The notes beneath the pieces are model-generated. The model was not told the origin of the DNA. It was given only the letters and a program-made list of their open reading frames with translations, and searched no databases. A DNA stretch of 64,000 nt from Sideroxydans sp. CL21 (GTDB lineage Bacteria; Pseudomonadota; Gammaproteobacteria; Burkholderiales; Gallionellaceae): the NCBI RefSeq assembly GCF_902459525.1, contig NZ_LR699166.1:1872501-1936500 (forward strand), in the 5' to 3' direction. Position 1 is the first letter of the stretch; each line of letters starts with the position of its first letter. Both the position numbers and the translations under genes were made by a program. This document shows positions 15,385 to 25,686 of this stretch, piece by piece.

Positions 15385-17745
15385 TTACACTCGCAATTGC
15401 GCGCCTAGCCGTTGCAACGCTGCAACCAGACGAGCCACATTTTCTTCAATCTCGTTATCAGTCAAAGTTTTTTGAGTATCTTGCAATAACACACGGAATG
15501 CAAGGCTTTTTTTGTTTTGTTCCACGCCTTTACCTCGATACACGTCGAACAATGCCAATTCGACCACATTGGGTGCTTTTGCTGCCTGCATCACATCCAA
15601 TAACGACTGAACGGCCGCATTCTCATCCACCAACACCGCAATATCGCGGCGGACTGGCGGGAAACGTGAAATATCCATTAACTTGGGAACGCTAGCTTGA
15701 GTCAGCGCAGCCAGTTCAACTTCGAACCACATCACTGCTTGCGGGAGATCATATTGTTGCTGCCATTGCGGATGCAATTCGCCGACCCAGCCGATGGCTC
15801 GCCCATCCAGCAGAATACGCGCCGAACGGCCGGGATGCGACGCAGGATACGGTGCAGCTTGGAAACTCAGACTGCGCGGCGCAAACAAAACCTCGATATC
15901 GCCTTTCACGTCGTAAAAATCCACGTTACGTGCAGGCGAGCCCCATTGTTCAGACCAAACGCCGCCGTAGGCCAAACCGGCAAGGCGTTCGTTTTGTGCA
16001 TATTTACCCGCCTCAGTCGTAAAGCACCCACCGATCTCGAACAAGCGCACTCGAGGTTGTTTACGCGCAAGATTGGTACGCAAGGCGGCGAGCAGTCCGC
16101 CCAGCAGACTGCTGCGCATCACGCTCATCTGGCTGGCGATAGGATTTTTCAGGGCGATGGGCGCGGCATTACCACACAGATCACGCTCCCACGCTGCTTC
16201 CACAAAGGCGTAGTTGATGGTTTCCTGATAGTCGCGCAATACCATGGTCTGGCGCACCTTGGCCAAGGGACGCTCTGCTTCAATTTGCGGCAAGATGGCC
16301 ATGCGCGCTTGTATCGGCACCGGCAGGATATTTTCATAGCCGTAAACACGGGCGACTTCTTCGATCAGGTCTTCTTCGATGACAATATCGAAGCGGTAGC
16401 TGGGTGGTGTCACACTAAAGTCGCTACCATTTACCTGGGATTGAGATGCCCAGCCCAGCCGTTCCAGTATCGCGAGGATTGCCAATTCATCTAGCGCCAC
16501 GCCAAGCACGCGTTGTACGCGCGAAGTGCGCAGTTTCACCGGATAACGAACCGGCAACTCGCCCAGCACTTCCGTAACCACTCCTGCCTGACCGCCGCAA
16601 ATGTCCAGTATCAGTTGCGTGGCGCGATCCAGTGCAGACTGCGTCGCTGCAAAGTCCACTCCGCGCTCGAAACGGTAAGAGGAGTCGGAACTGAAACCAA
16701 GACGGCGCGACTTGCCGACGATCGCACTTGGCGCAAAGAAAGCGCTTTCCAGGAAGATATCGGCAGTCGCGTCATCCACTGCGCTTTCCGCGCCGCCCAT
16801 GATGCCTGCCAGCGCGATCGGTCCCTTGTCATCAGCGATCACCAGCATGTCGTCTTGCAGGTTCACCGTCTGCTCGTTCAGCAACTTCAGGCTTTCACCG
16901 GCACGCGCAAAACGCACTTCGATATCGCCATTCAGTTTGTTCAGGTCAAAAGCGTGCAGCGGCTGGCCCAGTTCCAGCAGCACATAATTGGTAACATCCA
17001 CCAGCGCGCTGATGCTGCGCAGGCCGCAACGCTCCAAGCGCTGTACCATCCATGCGGGAGTGGCAGCTTTTGCATTAACGCCAGTGATCACGCGCCCCGT
17101 GTAACGCGGGCAGGCTGCGGGAGCGGACACCTTGATCTTGCGACTATGATTGTCCGTCTGTTTGAAGCTCGTAGCCGGAATTGCTTGCAGCGGTACGCCA
17201 GTCAATGCCGCCACTTCGCGCGCGATACCGCGCAGTGACAGGCAATCGCTGCGGTTCGGAGTGAGCTTGAGCGTGATCAGATGATCGTCCAGATCGAGAT
17301 GTTCGCGGATGCTCTGACCAACAACAGCATCGGCAGCCAGCACCATCAATCCTGCGCTTTCTTCCGCCAGACCCAGTTCCTTTTCCGAGCACATCATGCC
17401 AAAAGACGGGATACCACGAACCTTTGCCTGCTTGATCTCGATACCGGGCAGCCTGGCACCAACCAGCGCACAAGGCGCCTTCATGCCGACAGTGACATTC
17501 TCGGCGCCGCACACAATATTCAGCGGCTCGGCTTGGCCGACGTCTACCGTCAGTACATTCAGACGATCAGCATCGGGATGTTTGTCTTTAGTCAGCACCT
17601 GCCCCACGACGACCTTATCAAAGGCTGGTGCGACGGAAGTCATTTCCTCCACTTCCAGTCCGGCCATGGTCAGCAGATGCGACAACTCCTCGCTCGATAG
17701 CGAAGGGTTTACGAAGGTACGCAACCAGGATTCAGAAAATTGCAT
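15385..17745 (-). CDS. pheT: Phenylalanyl-tRNA synthetase beta subunit
   Basis: At 786 residues it has the full bacterial length. It starts MQFSESWLRTFVNP, with the N-terminal tRNA-binding/EMAP fold (VVGQVLTKDKHPDADRLNVL), B3/4 editing domain, B5 domain and a C-terminal ferredoxin-fold anticodon-binding domain (SRFPPVRRDIAVLVDE). Together with PheS it forms the alpha2-beta2 enzyme that charges tRNA-Phe. A 94-bp gap separates it from pheS and 9 bp separate it from ihfA. Confidence 0.98.
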   Translation of the reverse strand: MQFSESWLRTFVNPSLSSEELSHLLTMAGLEVEEMTSVAPAFDKVVVGQVLTKDKHPDADRLNVLTVDVGQAEPLNIVCGAENVTVGMKAPCALVGARLPGIEIKQAKVRGIPSFGMMCSEKELGLAEESAGLMVLAADAVVGQSIREHLDLDDHLITLKLTPNRSDCLSLRGIAREVAALTGVPLQAIPATSFKQTDNHSRKIKVSAPAACPRYTGRVITGVNAKAATPAWMVQRLERCGLRSISALVDVTNYVLLELGQPLHAFDLNKLNGDIEVRFARAGESLKLLNEQTVNLQDDMLVIADDKGPIALAGIMGGAESAVDDATADIFLESAFFAPSAIVGKSRRLGFSSDSSYRFERGVDFAATQSALDRATQLILDICGGQAGVVTEVLGELPVRYPVKLRTSRVQRVLGVALDELAILAILERLGWASQSQVNGSDFSVTPPSYRFDIVIEEDLIEEVARVYGYENILPVPIQARMAILPQIEAERPLAKVRQTMVLRDYQETINYAFVEAAWERDLCGNAAPIALKNPIASQMSVMRSSLLGGLLAALRTNLARKQPRVRLFEIGGCFTTEAGKYAQNERLAGLAYGGVWSEQWGSPARNVDFYDVKGDIEVLFAPRSLSFQAAPYPASHPGRSARILLDGRAIGWVGELHPQWQQQYDLPQAVMWFEVELAALTQASVPKLMDISRFPPVRRDIAVLVDENAAVQSLLDVMQAAKAPNVVELALFDVYRGKGVEQNKKSLAFRVLLQDTQKTLTDNEIEENVARLVAALQRLGAQLRV

Positions 17746-17839
17746 AATTAGTTAAACTGCTTGCACGTCATTTTAGTTACGGCGTAACGCGGCAATGCCG
17801 CATTAGCCTCCACTGAGATGATCTTCAATAATTTTTTCA

Positions 17840-18853
<1,014 letters not shown>

Positions 18854-18866
18854 CTAGTCTTGAAAC

Positions 18867-18895
18867 AAAAAAGGAGGCATGACGCCTCCTTTTTT
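18867..18895. terminator. Symmetric terminator/attenuator between rplT and pheS
   Basis: AAAAAAGGAGGC (18867-18878) pairs with GCCTCCTTTTTT (18884-18895) around a five-base loop. It would terminate in either direction. In enterobacteria pheST is controlled by an attenuator; here no phenylalanine-rich leader peptide is seen in the 60-bp gap, so this may simply reduce readthrough from the ribosomal genes. Confidence 0.8.
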
Positions 18896-18909
18896 ATATA
18901 GCGCAATAT

Positions 18910-19269
18910 TTACGCGCCGAGGCTGGCTTTGGCTTGTGCGACGATCTGCGAGAACGCAGGTTTGTCGAACACGGCCAGATCGGCCAGCACCTTGCGATCG
19001 ATCTCGATCATCGCCTTCTTCAGGCCGTTCATGAACACGCTGTACGCCATTCCCTGCTCGCGTGCAGCCGCATTGATACGGGCAATCCACAAAGTGCGGA
19101 ACTGGCGCTTGCGTTGACGACGGTCACGGTAAGCATATTGACCAGCCTTCATCACCGCTTCTTTGGCAATACGATAGACGCTATTGCGGCGACCACGATA
19201 ACCCTTGGCTTTGTCCAGAACTTTCTTATGGCGCGCGCGCGCCGTTACACCACGTTTAACTCTTGGCAT
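18910..19269 (-). CDS. rplT: 50S ribosomal protein L20
   Basis: 119 residues starting [20 protein letters not shown], very basic at the N-terminus, with the conserved [16 protein letters not shown]20 binds 23S rRNA early in assembly and in many bacteria represses its own infC-rpmI-rplT operon. It follows rpmI by 10 bp. Confidence 0.98.
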   Translation of the reverse strand: MPRVKRGVTARARHKKVLDKAKGYRGRRNSVYRIAKEAVMKAGQYAYRDRRQRKRQFRTLWIARINAAAREQGMAYSVFMNGLKKAMIEIDRKVLADLAVFDKPAFSQIVAQAKASLGA

Positions 19270-19279
19270 TTTTTACTCC

Positions 19280-19477
19280 TTATGCGTATGGCATCATGGC
19301 GCGAACGGACGCCGTGTTGGTTTCGTGGACACCAGTCGAGCCACGCAGTTGACGCTTGTTCTTGGTGGTTTTTTTGGTAAGAATGTGGCGCTTGAACGCT
19401 TGACCACGCTTGATGCTGCCACCGGCGCGGACAACAAAGCGTTTCTTCGCTCCGCTCTTGGTTTTCATCTTAGGCAT
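19280..19477 (-). CDS. rpmI: 50S ribosomal protein L35
   Basis: 65 residues starting [16 protein letters not shown], with [16 protein letters not shown], matching L35 in length and sequence. A 131-bp gap to infC contains an inverted repeat (CGCAACGG ... CCGTTGCG, about 19571-19598) that could belong to an L20-type leader, but I cannot identify the known pseudoknot. Confidence 0.97.
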   Translation of the reverse strand: MPKMKTKSGAKKRFVVRAGGSIKRGQAFKRHILTKKTTKNKRQLRGSTGVHETNTASVRAMMPYA

Positions 19478-19608
19478 AACGACTCCATTTTATTTGATGA
19501 CGCCGGGAGGTTCCTGACAGGAACGCTTGAAAACCCGGAACCACTTATCTGGGACTCTTTTTTACTACCACCGCAACGGCAAGTCCCTTGCTCCGTTGCG
19601 ATACAAAA

Positions 19609-20127
19609 TCATTTTTTCCTCGGACCGATCACCATCACCATCTGACGGCCTTCCATCTTCGGGAATTGCTCCACCATTCCATGTTCATCCAGATCGCCCT
19701 TAATGCGCTCAATCAGCTTCATGCCGATCTCCTGGTGCGCCATCTCGCGGCCGCGGAAACGCAAGGTAATCTTGGTTTTATCACCATCAGCCAGGAATTT
19801 GATCAGATTGCGCAACTTGATGTTGTAATCGCCTTCGTCCGTACCCGGCCGAAATTTGATCTCTTTGATCTGAACCTGTTTCTGCTTCAGCTTGGCTTCA
19901 TGCTGCTTTTTGGCTTCCGCATATTTGAATTTGCCGATATCCATGATTCGGCAAACTGGCGGTTCCGCCAAAGGCGCGATCTCTACCAGATCCAGTTCCG
20001 CTTCGTCAGCCATACGCAATGCTTCCGCAATTGCCACGACACCAACCTGCTCTCCCTCCGCGCCGATGAGCCGCACTTGTGGTGCTGTTATCTGCTCATT
20101 GATACGCTGCGACTTATCTTGTGCTAT
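19609..20127 (-). CDS. infC: Translation initiation factor IF-3, predicted AUA start
   Basis: The only ATG/GTG-type start in frame (GTG at 20076) would cut off the conserved N-terminus. Extending upstream gives [20 protein letters not shown], the normal IF-3 beginning, starting at an ATA codon (20127-20125). A GGAG lies eight bases before it. This yields 172 residues, the usual length. Non-AUG starts (AUU in E. coli) let IF-3 regulate its own translation by start-codon discrimination. The gene follows thrS by about 20 bp. Confidence 0.93.
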   Translation of the reverse strand: MAQDKSQRINEQITAPQVRLIGAEGEQVGVVAIAEALRMADEAELDLVEIAPLAEPPVCRIMDIGKFKYAEAKKQHEAKLKQKQVQIKEIKFRPGTDEGDYNIKLRNLIKFLADGDKTKITLRFRGREMAHQEIGMKLIERIKGDLDEHGMVEQFPKMEGRQMVMVIGPRKK

Positions 20128-20148
20128 TGGAAATTCTCCATTAAAAAA

Positions 20149-22062
20149 TTAAACCGCGCTCTCCGCATGCAGTTCGGCTTGCAAGCGCTGAACCAGCGCC
20201 TCCACCGACATCTGCCCAAGGTCTTCACCTGTTCGGGATCGCACGGCAACGAGACTTGCAGCCACTTCCTTGTCGCCAATAATTAGCTGGTAAGGCAACT
20301 TCTGCAAGCTATGTTCGCGTATTTTATAGGTAATCTTCTCATTGCGCAAATCCGATTGCACACGGAAGCCGGATGCCCGCAGCGTTTCGGCCACTTTCCC
20401 GGCATATTCCTCCTGCGCTTGAGAGATATTCATGACCACCATCTGCGTCGGTGCCAGCCACAAAGGCATTGCACCGGCATGGTTTTCGACCAGAATACCG
20501 ATGAAACGCTCCAACGATCCCAATATGGCGCGGTGCAGCATCACCGGCACCTTGCGACTATTGTCCTCATCCACAAATTCGGCGCCCAAGCGGCCTGGCA
20601 TGGAAAAGTCCACCTGGATGGTGCCGCACTGCCAGGAACGGCCGATGGCGTCCTTGATGTGGAATTCGATCTTCGGACCGTAGAAAGCGCCCTCTCCCGG
20701 CAATTCTACCCAGGTCATGCCGGAGGCACGCAAAGCGGCACGCAAGGCATCTTCGGATTTGTCCCAGATTTCGTCGGAGCCGACACGTCCATCAGGTCGT
20801 AACGCCAGCTTTACCGCCACATCGTGAAAGCCGAAGTCCTTGTAAACCTTCAGTACCAGTGCATTGAACGCTGTCACTTCCGACTCGATCTGAGCTTCAG
20901 AACAGAAAATGTGACCATCGTCCTGCACAAACCCGCGTACGCGCATCAACCCGTGTAAACCGCCGGACGGCTCGTTGCGGTGACAGGAGCCGAACTCGCC
21001 ATAGCGCAACGGCAGTTCGCGGTAAGAACGCAGGTCGGCATTGAATACCTGAATGTGGCCGGGGCAATTCATCGGCTTGATCGCGTATTCGTGCTTTTCC
21101 GACTCGGTGGTAAACATGCCGGCCTTGAAATGTTCCCAGTGACCGGATTTCTCCCATAGCACGCGGTCAATGATCTGCGGACAGCGGATTTCCTGGTAAC
21201 CGTTGTCGCGATATACACGGCGCATGTACTGCTCGACCACCTGCCACATCGCCCAGCCTTTGGGATGCCAGAACACCATGCCCGGCGCTTCATCCTGCAT
21301 GTGGAACAGATCCAGTTGCTTGCCGAGTTTGCGATGGTCGCGCTTCTCCGCCTCTTCCAGCCGGGTCAGGTAGGCGTCGAGATCTTCCTTCTTCGCCCAG
21401 GCCGTGCCGTAGATGCGTTGCAGCATCTCGTTCCTGGAGTCGCCGCGCCAATAGGCGCCAGCCACCTTCATGAGTTTGAATGCCTTCAGTTTGCCGGTCG
21501 ATGGCACGTGCGGACCGCGGCACAAGTCGGTGAATTCTCCTTCGCTGTAAAGCGAAACATCCTGATCGGCAGGAATGGACTCGATCAACTCGGCCTTGTA
21601 TTTCTCGCCGATGGATTTGAAATAAGCCACAGCCTCGTCGCGAGGCAACACTTTGCGTGTCACCGGCAGATCCTTCTTTGCCAGCTCCGCCATGCGTTTT
21701 TCGATGGCTGCCAAATCTTCCGGCGTGAAAGGGCGAGAATAGGCAAAGTCGTAATAGAAACCGTTCTCGATCATCGGGCCGATAGTCACCTGCGCCTCGG
21801 GGAACAACTCCTTCACCGCATACGCCAGCAAGTGCGCCGTGGAGTGGCGGATCAGATCGACGCCGTCCTCATCCTTGTCGGTAATGATGGACAGCTTGGC
21901 ATCGCCGGAAATCAGGTGCGAAGTATCCACCAGCAACCCGTCCACCTTGCCAGCCAGAGCCGCACGCGCCAAACCGGCACCGATGCTCTGCGCGACCTCG
22001 GCCACGGTCACGGGGTTGGGATAACTGCGTTGCGAACCATCCGGTAGGGTAATGACAGGCAT
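20149..22062 (-). CDS. thrS: Threonyl-tRNA synthetase
   Basis: The start at 22062 ([20 protein letters not shown]) is chosen because it begins the TGS domain; an open extension to 22167 encodes nothing family-like. The 637-residue protein has TGS, an editing (SAD) domain ([26 protein letters not shown]), class II core ([30 protein letters not shown]) and the C-terminal anticodon domain. It starts the thrS-infC-rpmI-rplT block. A MITE-like element lies 54 bp upstream. Confidence 0.98.
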   Translation of the reverse strand: MPVITLPDGSQRSYPNPVTVAEVAQSIGAGLARAALAGKVDGLLVDTSHLISGDAKLSIITDKDEDGVDLIRHSTAHLLAYAVKELFPEAQVTIGPMIENGFYYDFAYSRPFTPEDLAAIEKRMAELAKKDLPVTRKVLPRDEAVAYFKSIGEKYKAELIESIPADQDVSLYSEGEFTDLCRGPHVPSTGKLKAFKLMKVAGAYWRGDSRNEMLQRIYGTAWAKKEDLDAYLTRLEEAEKRDHRKLGKQLDLFHMQDEAPGMVFWHPKGWAMWQVVEQYMRRVYRDNGYQEIRCPQIIDRVLWEKSGHWEHFKAGMFTTESEKHEYAIKPMNCPGHIQVFNADLRSYRELPLRYGEFGSCHRNEPSGGLHGLMRVRGFVQDDGHIFCSEAQIESEVTAFNALVLKVYKDFGFHDVAVKLALRPDGRVGSDEIWDKSEDALRAALRASGMTWVELPGEGAFYGPKIEFHIKDAIGRSWQCGTIQVDFSMPGRLGAEFVDEDNSRKVPVMLHRAILGSLERFIGILVENHAGAMPLWLAPTQMVVMNISQAQEEYAGKVAETLRASGFRVQSDLRNEKITYKIREHSLQKLPYQLIIGDKEVAASLVAVRSRTGEDLGQMSVEALVQRLQAELHAESAV

Positions 22063-22116
22063 TTTATTCACTTTGCTAAAAACAAATGCGGCGACTGCCG
22101 CACTTTCAAATTTTGG

Positions 22117-22258
22117 CAGGCTGTTGAAAAACGTCGCGAGGATGGTCAGATGCAAGGCGCACGGCACGTAGCGACCGAGACATACCTTTTAGGTAGGCGA
22201 GGAAGCGAGTACCGCGCAACGCCGCAGATGACCACCGCAGTAGTTTTACAACAGCCTG
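22117..22258. mobile_element. MITE-like element with 16-bp terminal inverted repeats
   Basis: The 142-bp segment begins CAGGCTGTTGAAAAAC and ends GTTTTACAACAGCCTG; the ends match in 15 of 16 positions as inverted repeats. The interior is GC-rich and has no ORF. No clear target-site duplication is seen. It fills most of the mlaE-thrS spacer and could affect thrS expression. Similar short elements are dispersed in many betaproteobacteria, but only this one copy is in the window. Confidence 0.7.
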
Positions 22259-22300
22259 TAGGCGCACCATGCGCCAAACGGGCGCGAAGTATAGCGCAAC

Positions 22301-23083
22301 TCACTCCAACATGCCGAGGTAGGCTATCAAGGCATCCAGCGTGAACACGAACAGCAGGCTTTGCAGCACGGCCTTGATGGCGACCTTGGGCACTTCGGTC
22401 ACCGAAGGCTGGGCTTGCATGCCGTTGTAGCAGGAGATGGTGGAGATGGCCAAACCGAACAGGCAACCTTTGACGCCGACTACGACGAATTCGGAGAGTT
22501 TGACTGTTTGCAGGAATCGCCCGACCTGATCAAGGTAAGACACATTCTGAAACATGGCACTGATCGCCAGTCCGCCGCCGATGGCGACAACCTGAAAATA
22601 AATGGTGAGGGCCAGTACGGCCAGCGTCACACCGGCGATACGCGGCACCAGCAGGTAATCCTGCGGCGGAATGCCCATGCGGATCAGGCTGGTCATCTCG
22701 TGGCGCGTCTTCATCAGCGCCAGTTCGGAGGCGATGGCGGCGCTGCTGCGGGCGATGATGATGATGGCGGCAAACAAGGGGCCGACTTCGCGCACCACGG
22801 TCCAGATCAATATCTTCACTGTCAGTTCGCTGTCCCCGCCGACCAGCGAGGTAATCTGGGTGATGACCAGTGCGCCGCTCAGCAGCCCGAACACGGCAAC
22901 GATGCGCAATGCCTCAACGCCCGTGAAAAATATCTGGCGGTAAAACACTGCGTTCACGGGGGCGATGCGCAATACACGCAGATGCGTAAAGGCATACCAA
23001 AGCAGTTGTGAAGCACCAGCCACAGTCTGGCGCATCCGCGTCATCTTCAGCCAGGCGAAAAATTTCGGCCAGAATGCAAACAT
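22301..23083 (-). CDS. mlaE: MlaE-type ABC lipid transporter permease
   Basis: The 260-residue protein has five or six membrane segments and the family core REVGPLFAAIIIIARSSAAI followed by ELALMKTRHEMTSLIRMGIPPQDYLLVPR, matching the MlaE/YrbE permease signature. In Mla systems it forms the membrane channel under a hexameric MCE protein. It starts one base inside the stop of the cyclase-like gene (TGATG), making it the last gene of a five-gene operon that also encodes the MCE protein and a degenerate ATPase. Confidence 0.9.
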   Translation of the reverse strand: MFAFWPKFFAWLKMTRMRQTVAGASQLLWYAFTHLRVLRIAPVNAVFYRQIFFTGVEALRIVAVFGLLSGALVITQITSLVGGDSELTVKILIWTVVREVGPLFAAIIIIARSSAAIASELALMKTRHEMTSLIRMGIPPQDYLLVPRIAGVTLAVLALTIYFQVVAIGGGLAISAMFQNVSYLDQVGRFLQTVKLSEFVVVGVKGCLFGLAISTISCYNGMQAQPSVTEVPKVAIKAVLQSLLFVFTLDALIAYLGMLE

Positions 23084-24873
23084 CAGATTGCGGCCAGCAA
23101 CGGAGGGGTCCAGCCGTACACATGGAACGAAGCATCATTTACCGCATGCTCCCCGCAGTCGATCAAATCGCCCGAATTCTCCACCGCTTTTGCCACAGAG
23201 TCAGAACACACCACGGGATATTTCAAAGTCTTGGTCAGCCTTTCCAGCCCGGCGGTCAGGCTCACTGCTTTGCCGATAGCCGTGTATTCATGCCGCAACT
23301 CTGAACCGATGTGCCCGATGATCGCCTCCCCTGCGTGCAGTGCAATTCCGATCTCGATAGGTGCGATATCTTGCTCCTGCAAGCGCGCATTGATATGACG
23401 CAGGCGCAGCAGCATTTCCTGCGCCGCTTCGAGCGCATTCTTCTCCGGACATTCCAGTGCCTGCGGTGCGCCAAAGAAGGCCATGATTCCGCCTCCGACG
23501 AACTTGTCCACCGTGCCTTTATACTGGTGGATGGCCACAGTCATCTCGGAAAAATAGTCGTTGAGCAATGACACTACTTCTTGCGGCAGACATTTCTCAC
23601 TGCGCTCACTGAAATCGTGAATATCCGCGAACAGGATGCATACCCGGATACGTGCGCCGACCAGTCCGGATCGGATATTGCCAGCCATGATCTCATGCAG
23701 TACGTCCTGGCTGACGTAGCTGCCAAATGTGCCGCGCAGCCATTTGCGTTGTCGCAGTTGCAACACACCCTCAAAAGCCAAACGTGCCAGAAAGGAAAAC
23801 AGGCCGGAAAGCAGGATGCCCCCTATCGGCAGGTACGTACCCTGCTCCATTAGCCATGTTGAAACGGATACTAGCAATAGCGGGAAAGCGGCCACAGCAA
23901 CAAGTTTTAACCAGCCTGTGCGTCCCAGCCAGAATAAGGCTGCAAGCAGCGTCAATGCCAATACTGCATAGTCGTTCGTTTCGCGTATCATGCCGCCGCC
24001 CAGCATCGAGCGCAGCATTTGCGCTTGCATCAGTACGGCGGGGATGCGATGCCGGGACGGGTCCCAGGCGGCCAGCGGGACAGGCGAATTCACTCGTTCG
24101 CCCAGCGGCGACACCACGCCCAGCAGCACAGGTTTGCCGCCGAAAATCCCGGTCAGTTGCTCCGCATTGCCTTGTACCTGCCATTCCAGTACTTTGGCAA
24201 AAGGGATGTACTCAAACGGCTGTCCTGCCCCGAAATCCACCAGCCCCGTGCCCGGTTTTGCATTGCCCAGATGCTCGGCCATTTTCTCGACCAGCATGGA
24301 GCCGTGCGCATTCACCGTACACCGGTTGGGATCGAAGTGACGCACTACGCCATCATCGTCCGGGCAAACCATCACCGACGCCAGCGTGTTGCCCCCTGAA
24401 GCTGCAACGACTGGCTCATACACTTTGCGGAACTCCCCGTTGACTTCCACCGTCTGCGCCAGCACCAACGGCGTCTGTGCCCGGGCGGTCTGCAGGCCTT
24501 GCAGCAGGCTTTGATCGTATTGCGGAATCAGAAACTCATATGAGCGCTCGGGCAACACGATATCCAGACCGACCACGGCGGGTTTGGCGATCGCCATCGC
24601 TTGCAGGAATTTGCCCAGATAAGGATGCCACAAGGCTAAAGGTTCATTGAACGTTTTATACGATTCCTCGTCGATGCCGACGATAACGACATCATTTGTC
24701 ACCGGATGTGCTTCGTAACGATGCAGGAAACCGAATTGATCGTCCAGCACGCTACGGCTCAGTGCCTTGCCCGCCTGGGAAATATCCAGTAGCAATGCCG
24801 TCAACAGGCAGATACACAAGCCCAGCAGCAGCCTGATTTTCGGATCGTTCAGCCGCGTCAGCGCTTCCATCAC
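23083..24873 (-). CDS. CHASE2-domain class III cyclase homologue, catalytic site degenerate
   Basis: The 596-residue protein has an N-terminal helix (about 14-30), a periplasmic CHASE2 sensor domain (about 40-310), three helices, and a cytoplasmic class III cyclase domain (about 405-590). The first metal aspartate is present (ILFADIHDFS). The usual K-x-x-GD-x-IMAxFG reads KFVGGGIMAFFG, so the second metal aspartate is glycine. The usual IGDxVNxxxRLE reads IGKAVSLTAGLE, so the specificity Asp and the transition-state Asn and Arg are all replaced. It is therefore probably unable to make cAMP or cGMP and may act as a sensor or scaffold. It is coupled to mlaE by a one-base overlap. Confidence 0.85.
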   Translation of the reverse strand: MMEALTRLNDPKIRLLLGLCICLLTALLLDISQAGKALSRSVLDDQFGFLHRYEAHPVTNDVVIVGIDEESYKTFNEPLALWHPYLGKFLQAMAIAKPAVVGLDIVLPERSYEFLIPQYDQSLLQGLQTARAQTPLVLAQTVEVNGEFRKVYEPVVAASGGNTLASVMVCPDDDGVVRHFDPNRCTVNAHGSMLVEKMAEHLGNAKPGTGLVDFGAGQPFEYIPFAKVLEWQVQGNAEQLTGIFGGKPVLLGVVSPLGERVNSPVPLAAWDPSRHRIPAVLMQAQMLRSMLGGGMIRETNDYAVLALTLLAALFWLGRTGWLKLVAVAAFPLLLVSVSTWLMEQGTYLPIGGILLSGLFSFLARLAFEGVLQLRQRKWLRGTFGSYVSQDVLHEIMAGNIRSGLVGARIRVCILFADIHDFSERSEKCLPQEVVSLLNDYFSEMTVAIHQYKGTVDKFVGGGIMAFFGAPQALECPEKNALEAAQEMLLRLRHINARLQEQDIAPIEIGIALHAGEAIIGHIGSELRHEYTAIGKAVSLTAGLERLTKTLKYPVVCSDSVAKAVENSGDLIDCGEHAVNDASFHVYGWTPPLLAAI

Positions 24874-24877
24874 GCCC

Positions 24878-25675
24878 TCACTTCAACGCAGTTGCCGCAA
24901 TGCGTGCCGCCCTGTCACGGCACTGCGCGGCTTGTTCGGCATGACCCAGCTTTTCGTGTGCCTGCGCCGACAACAGCAGATCCTGGCGTATCTTTTCCGG
25001 CAAGCCCAGCAACTTGTCGATGGCCAGCGCTTCTTCCGACAGGCGCAGTGCGGTGTCGTACTCGCCCTTCATAAGCCTGGCAGAAGCCGTCAGGCGCAAG
25101 GAGTTGGCGTATTCCAATTGCGAACTGCCTTTATTTTCCGAGGTGGCATGCTCGCTCCATTGCAGGGCTTTATCCGCATCGTTCGCTCGCAATGCGATGC
25201 CGGCTCGCGCGTTGTCTATCACGCCGGCAAGCGTGCAATCCGGCCCGCAATACCCGGCAGATTTTTCCACCCAGGCCGTGGCGCCGGCCACATCGTTCTC
25301 CTGCAAGCGCAACAGGGACTTTTGCACTGCCGCAGCGGCAAGCTGCGCAGGCGGATAGCGGAGTGCCTTGTCTTCCAGCAGACTGTCCAGGTAGCGTTCA
25401 GCCAGTGCGGGATTGCCCAGAACCTGATACACCCTGGCGAGATTGAGCATATTGATGGCGATGCCGTTCACGTTCTCGATCGCGACATCCAACTGCAGCG
25501 CGTTCCCGTACAGGTCGGCTGCGGATTGATACTCGCCGCGCAGGAATGCGCGCTGCGCCCGCTGGTTGAATTCCGTAGCCCGTTCCTGCCGTGCACTGCG
25601 CATTTCTTCCACATGGCTGCAGGCAGACAGCAGCACAAGGCAGCACAGGATCGCAATGTGTGAGCGGAAGCCCAT
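24878..25675 (-). CDS. TPR-containing lipoprotein
   Basis: The ATG at 25675 (MGFRSHIAILCCLVLLSAC) gives a compact lipoprotein signal with the acylated cysteine near residue 19. The rest is helical with tetratricopeptide-like units (QRAFLRGEYQSAADLYGNAL, NLARVYQVLGNPALAERYL and a later LMKGEYDTALRLSEEALAI). It is likely a periplasm-facing lipid-anchored scaffold. Gaps of 11 bp to mlaD and 4 bp to the cyclase-like gene place it inside the Mla-like operon. This resembles the accessory lipoprotein position (MlaA/PqiC-like) but not in sequence. Confidence 0.82.
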   Translation of the reverse strand: MGFRSHIAILCCLVLLSACSHVEEMRSARQERATEFNQRAQRAFLRGEYQSAADLYGNALQLDVAIENVNGIAINMLNLARVYQVLGNPALAERYLDSLLEDKALRYPPAQLAAAAVQKSLLRLQENDVAGATAWVEKSAGYCGPDCTLAGVIDNARAGIALRANDADKALQWSEHATSENKGSSQLEYANSLRLTASARLMKGEYDTALRLSEEALAIDKLLGLPEKIRQDLLLSAQAHEKLGHAEQAAQCRDRAARIAATALK

Positions 25676-25686
25676 TCTCGTTCCCC

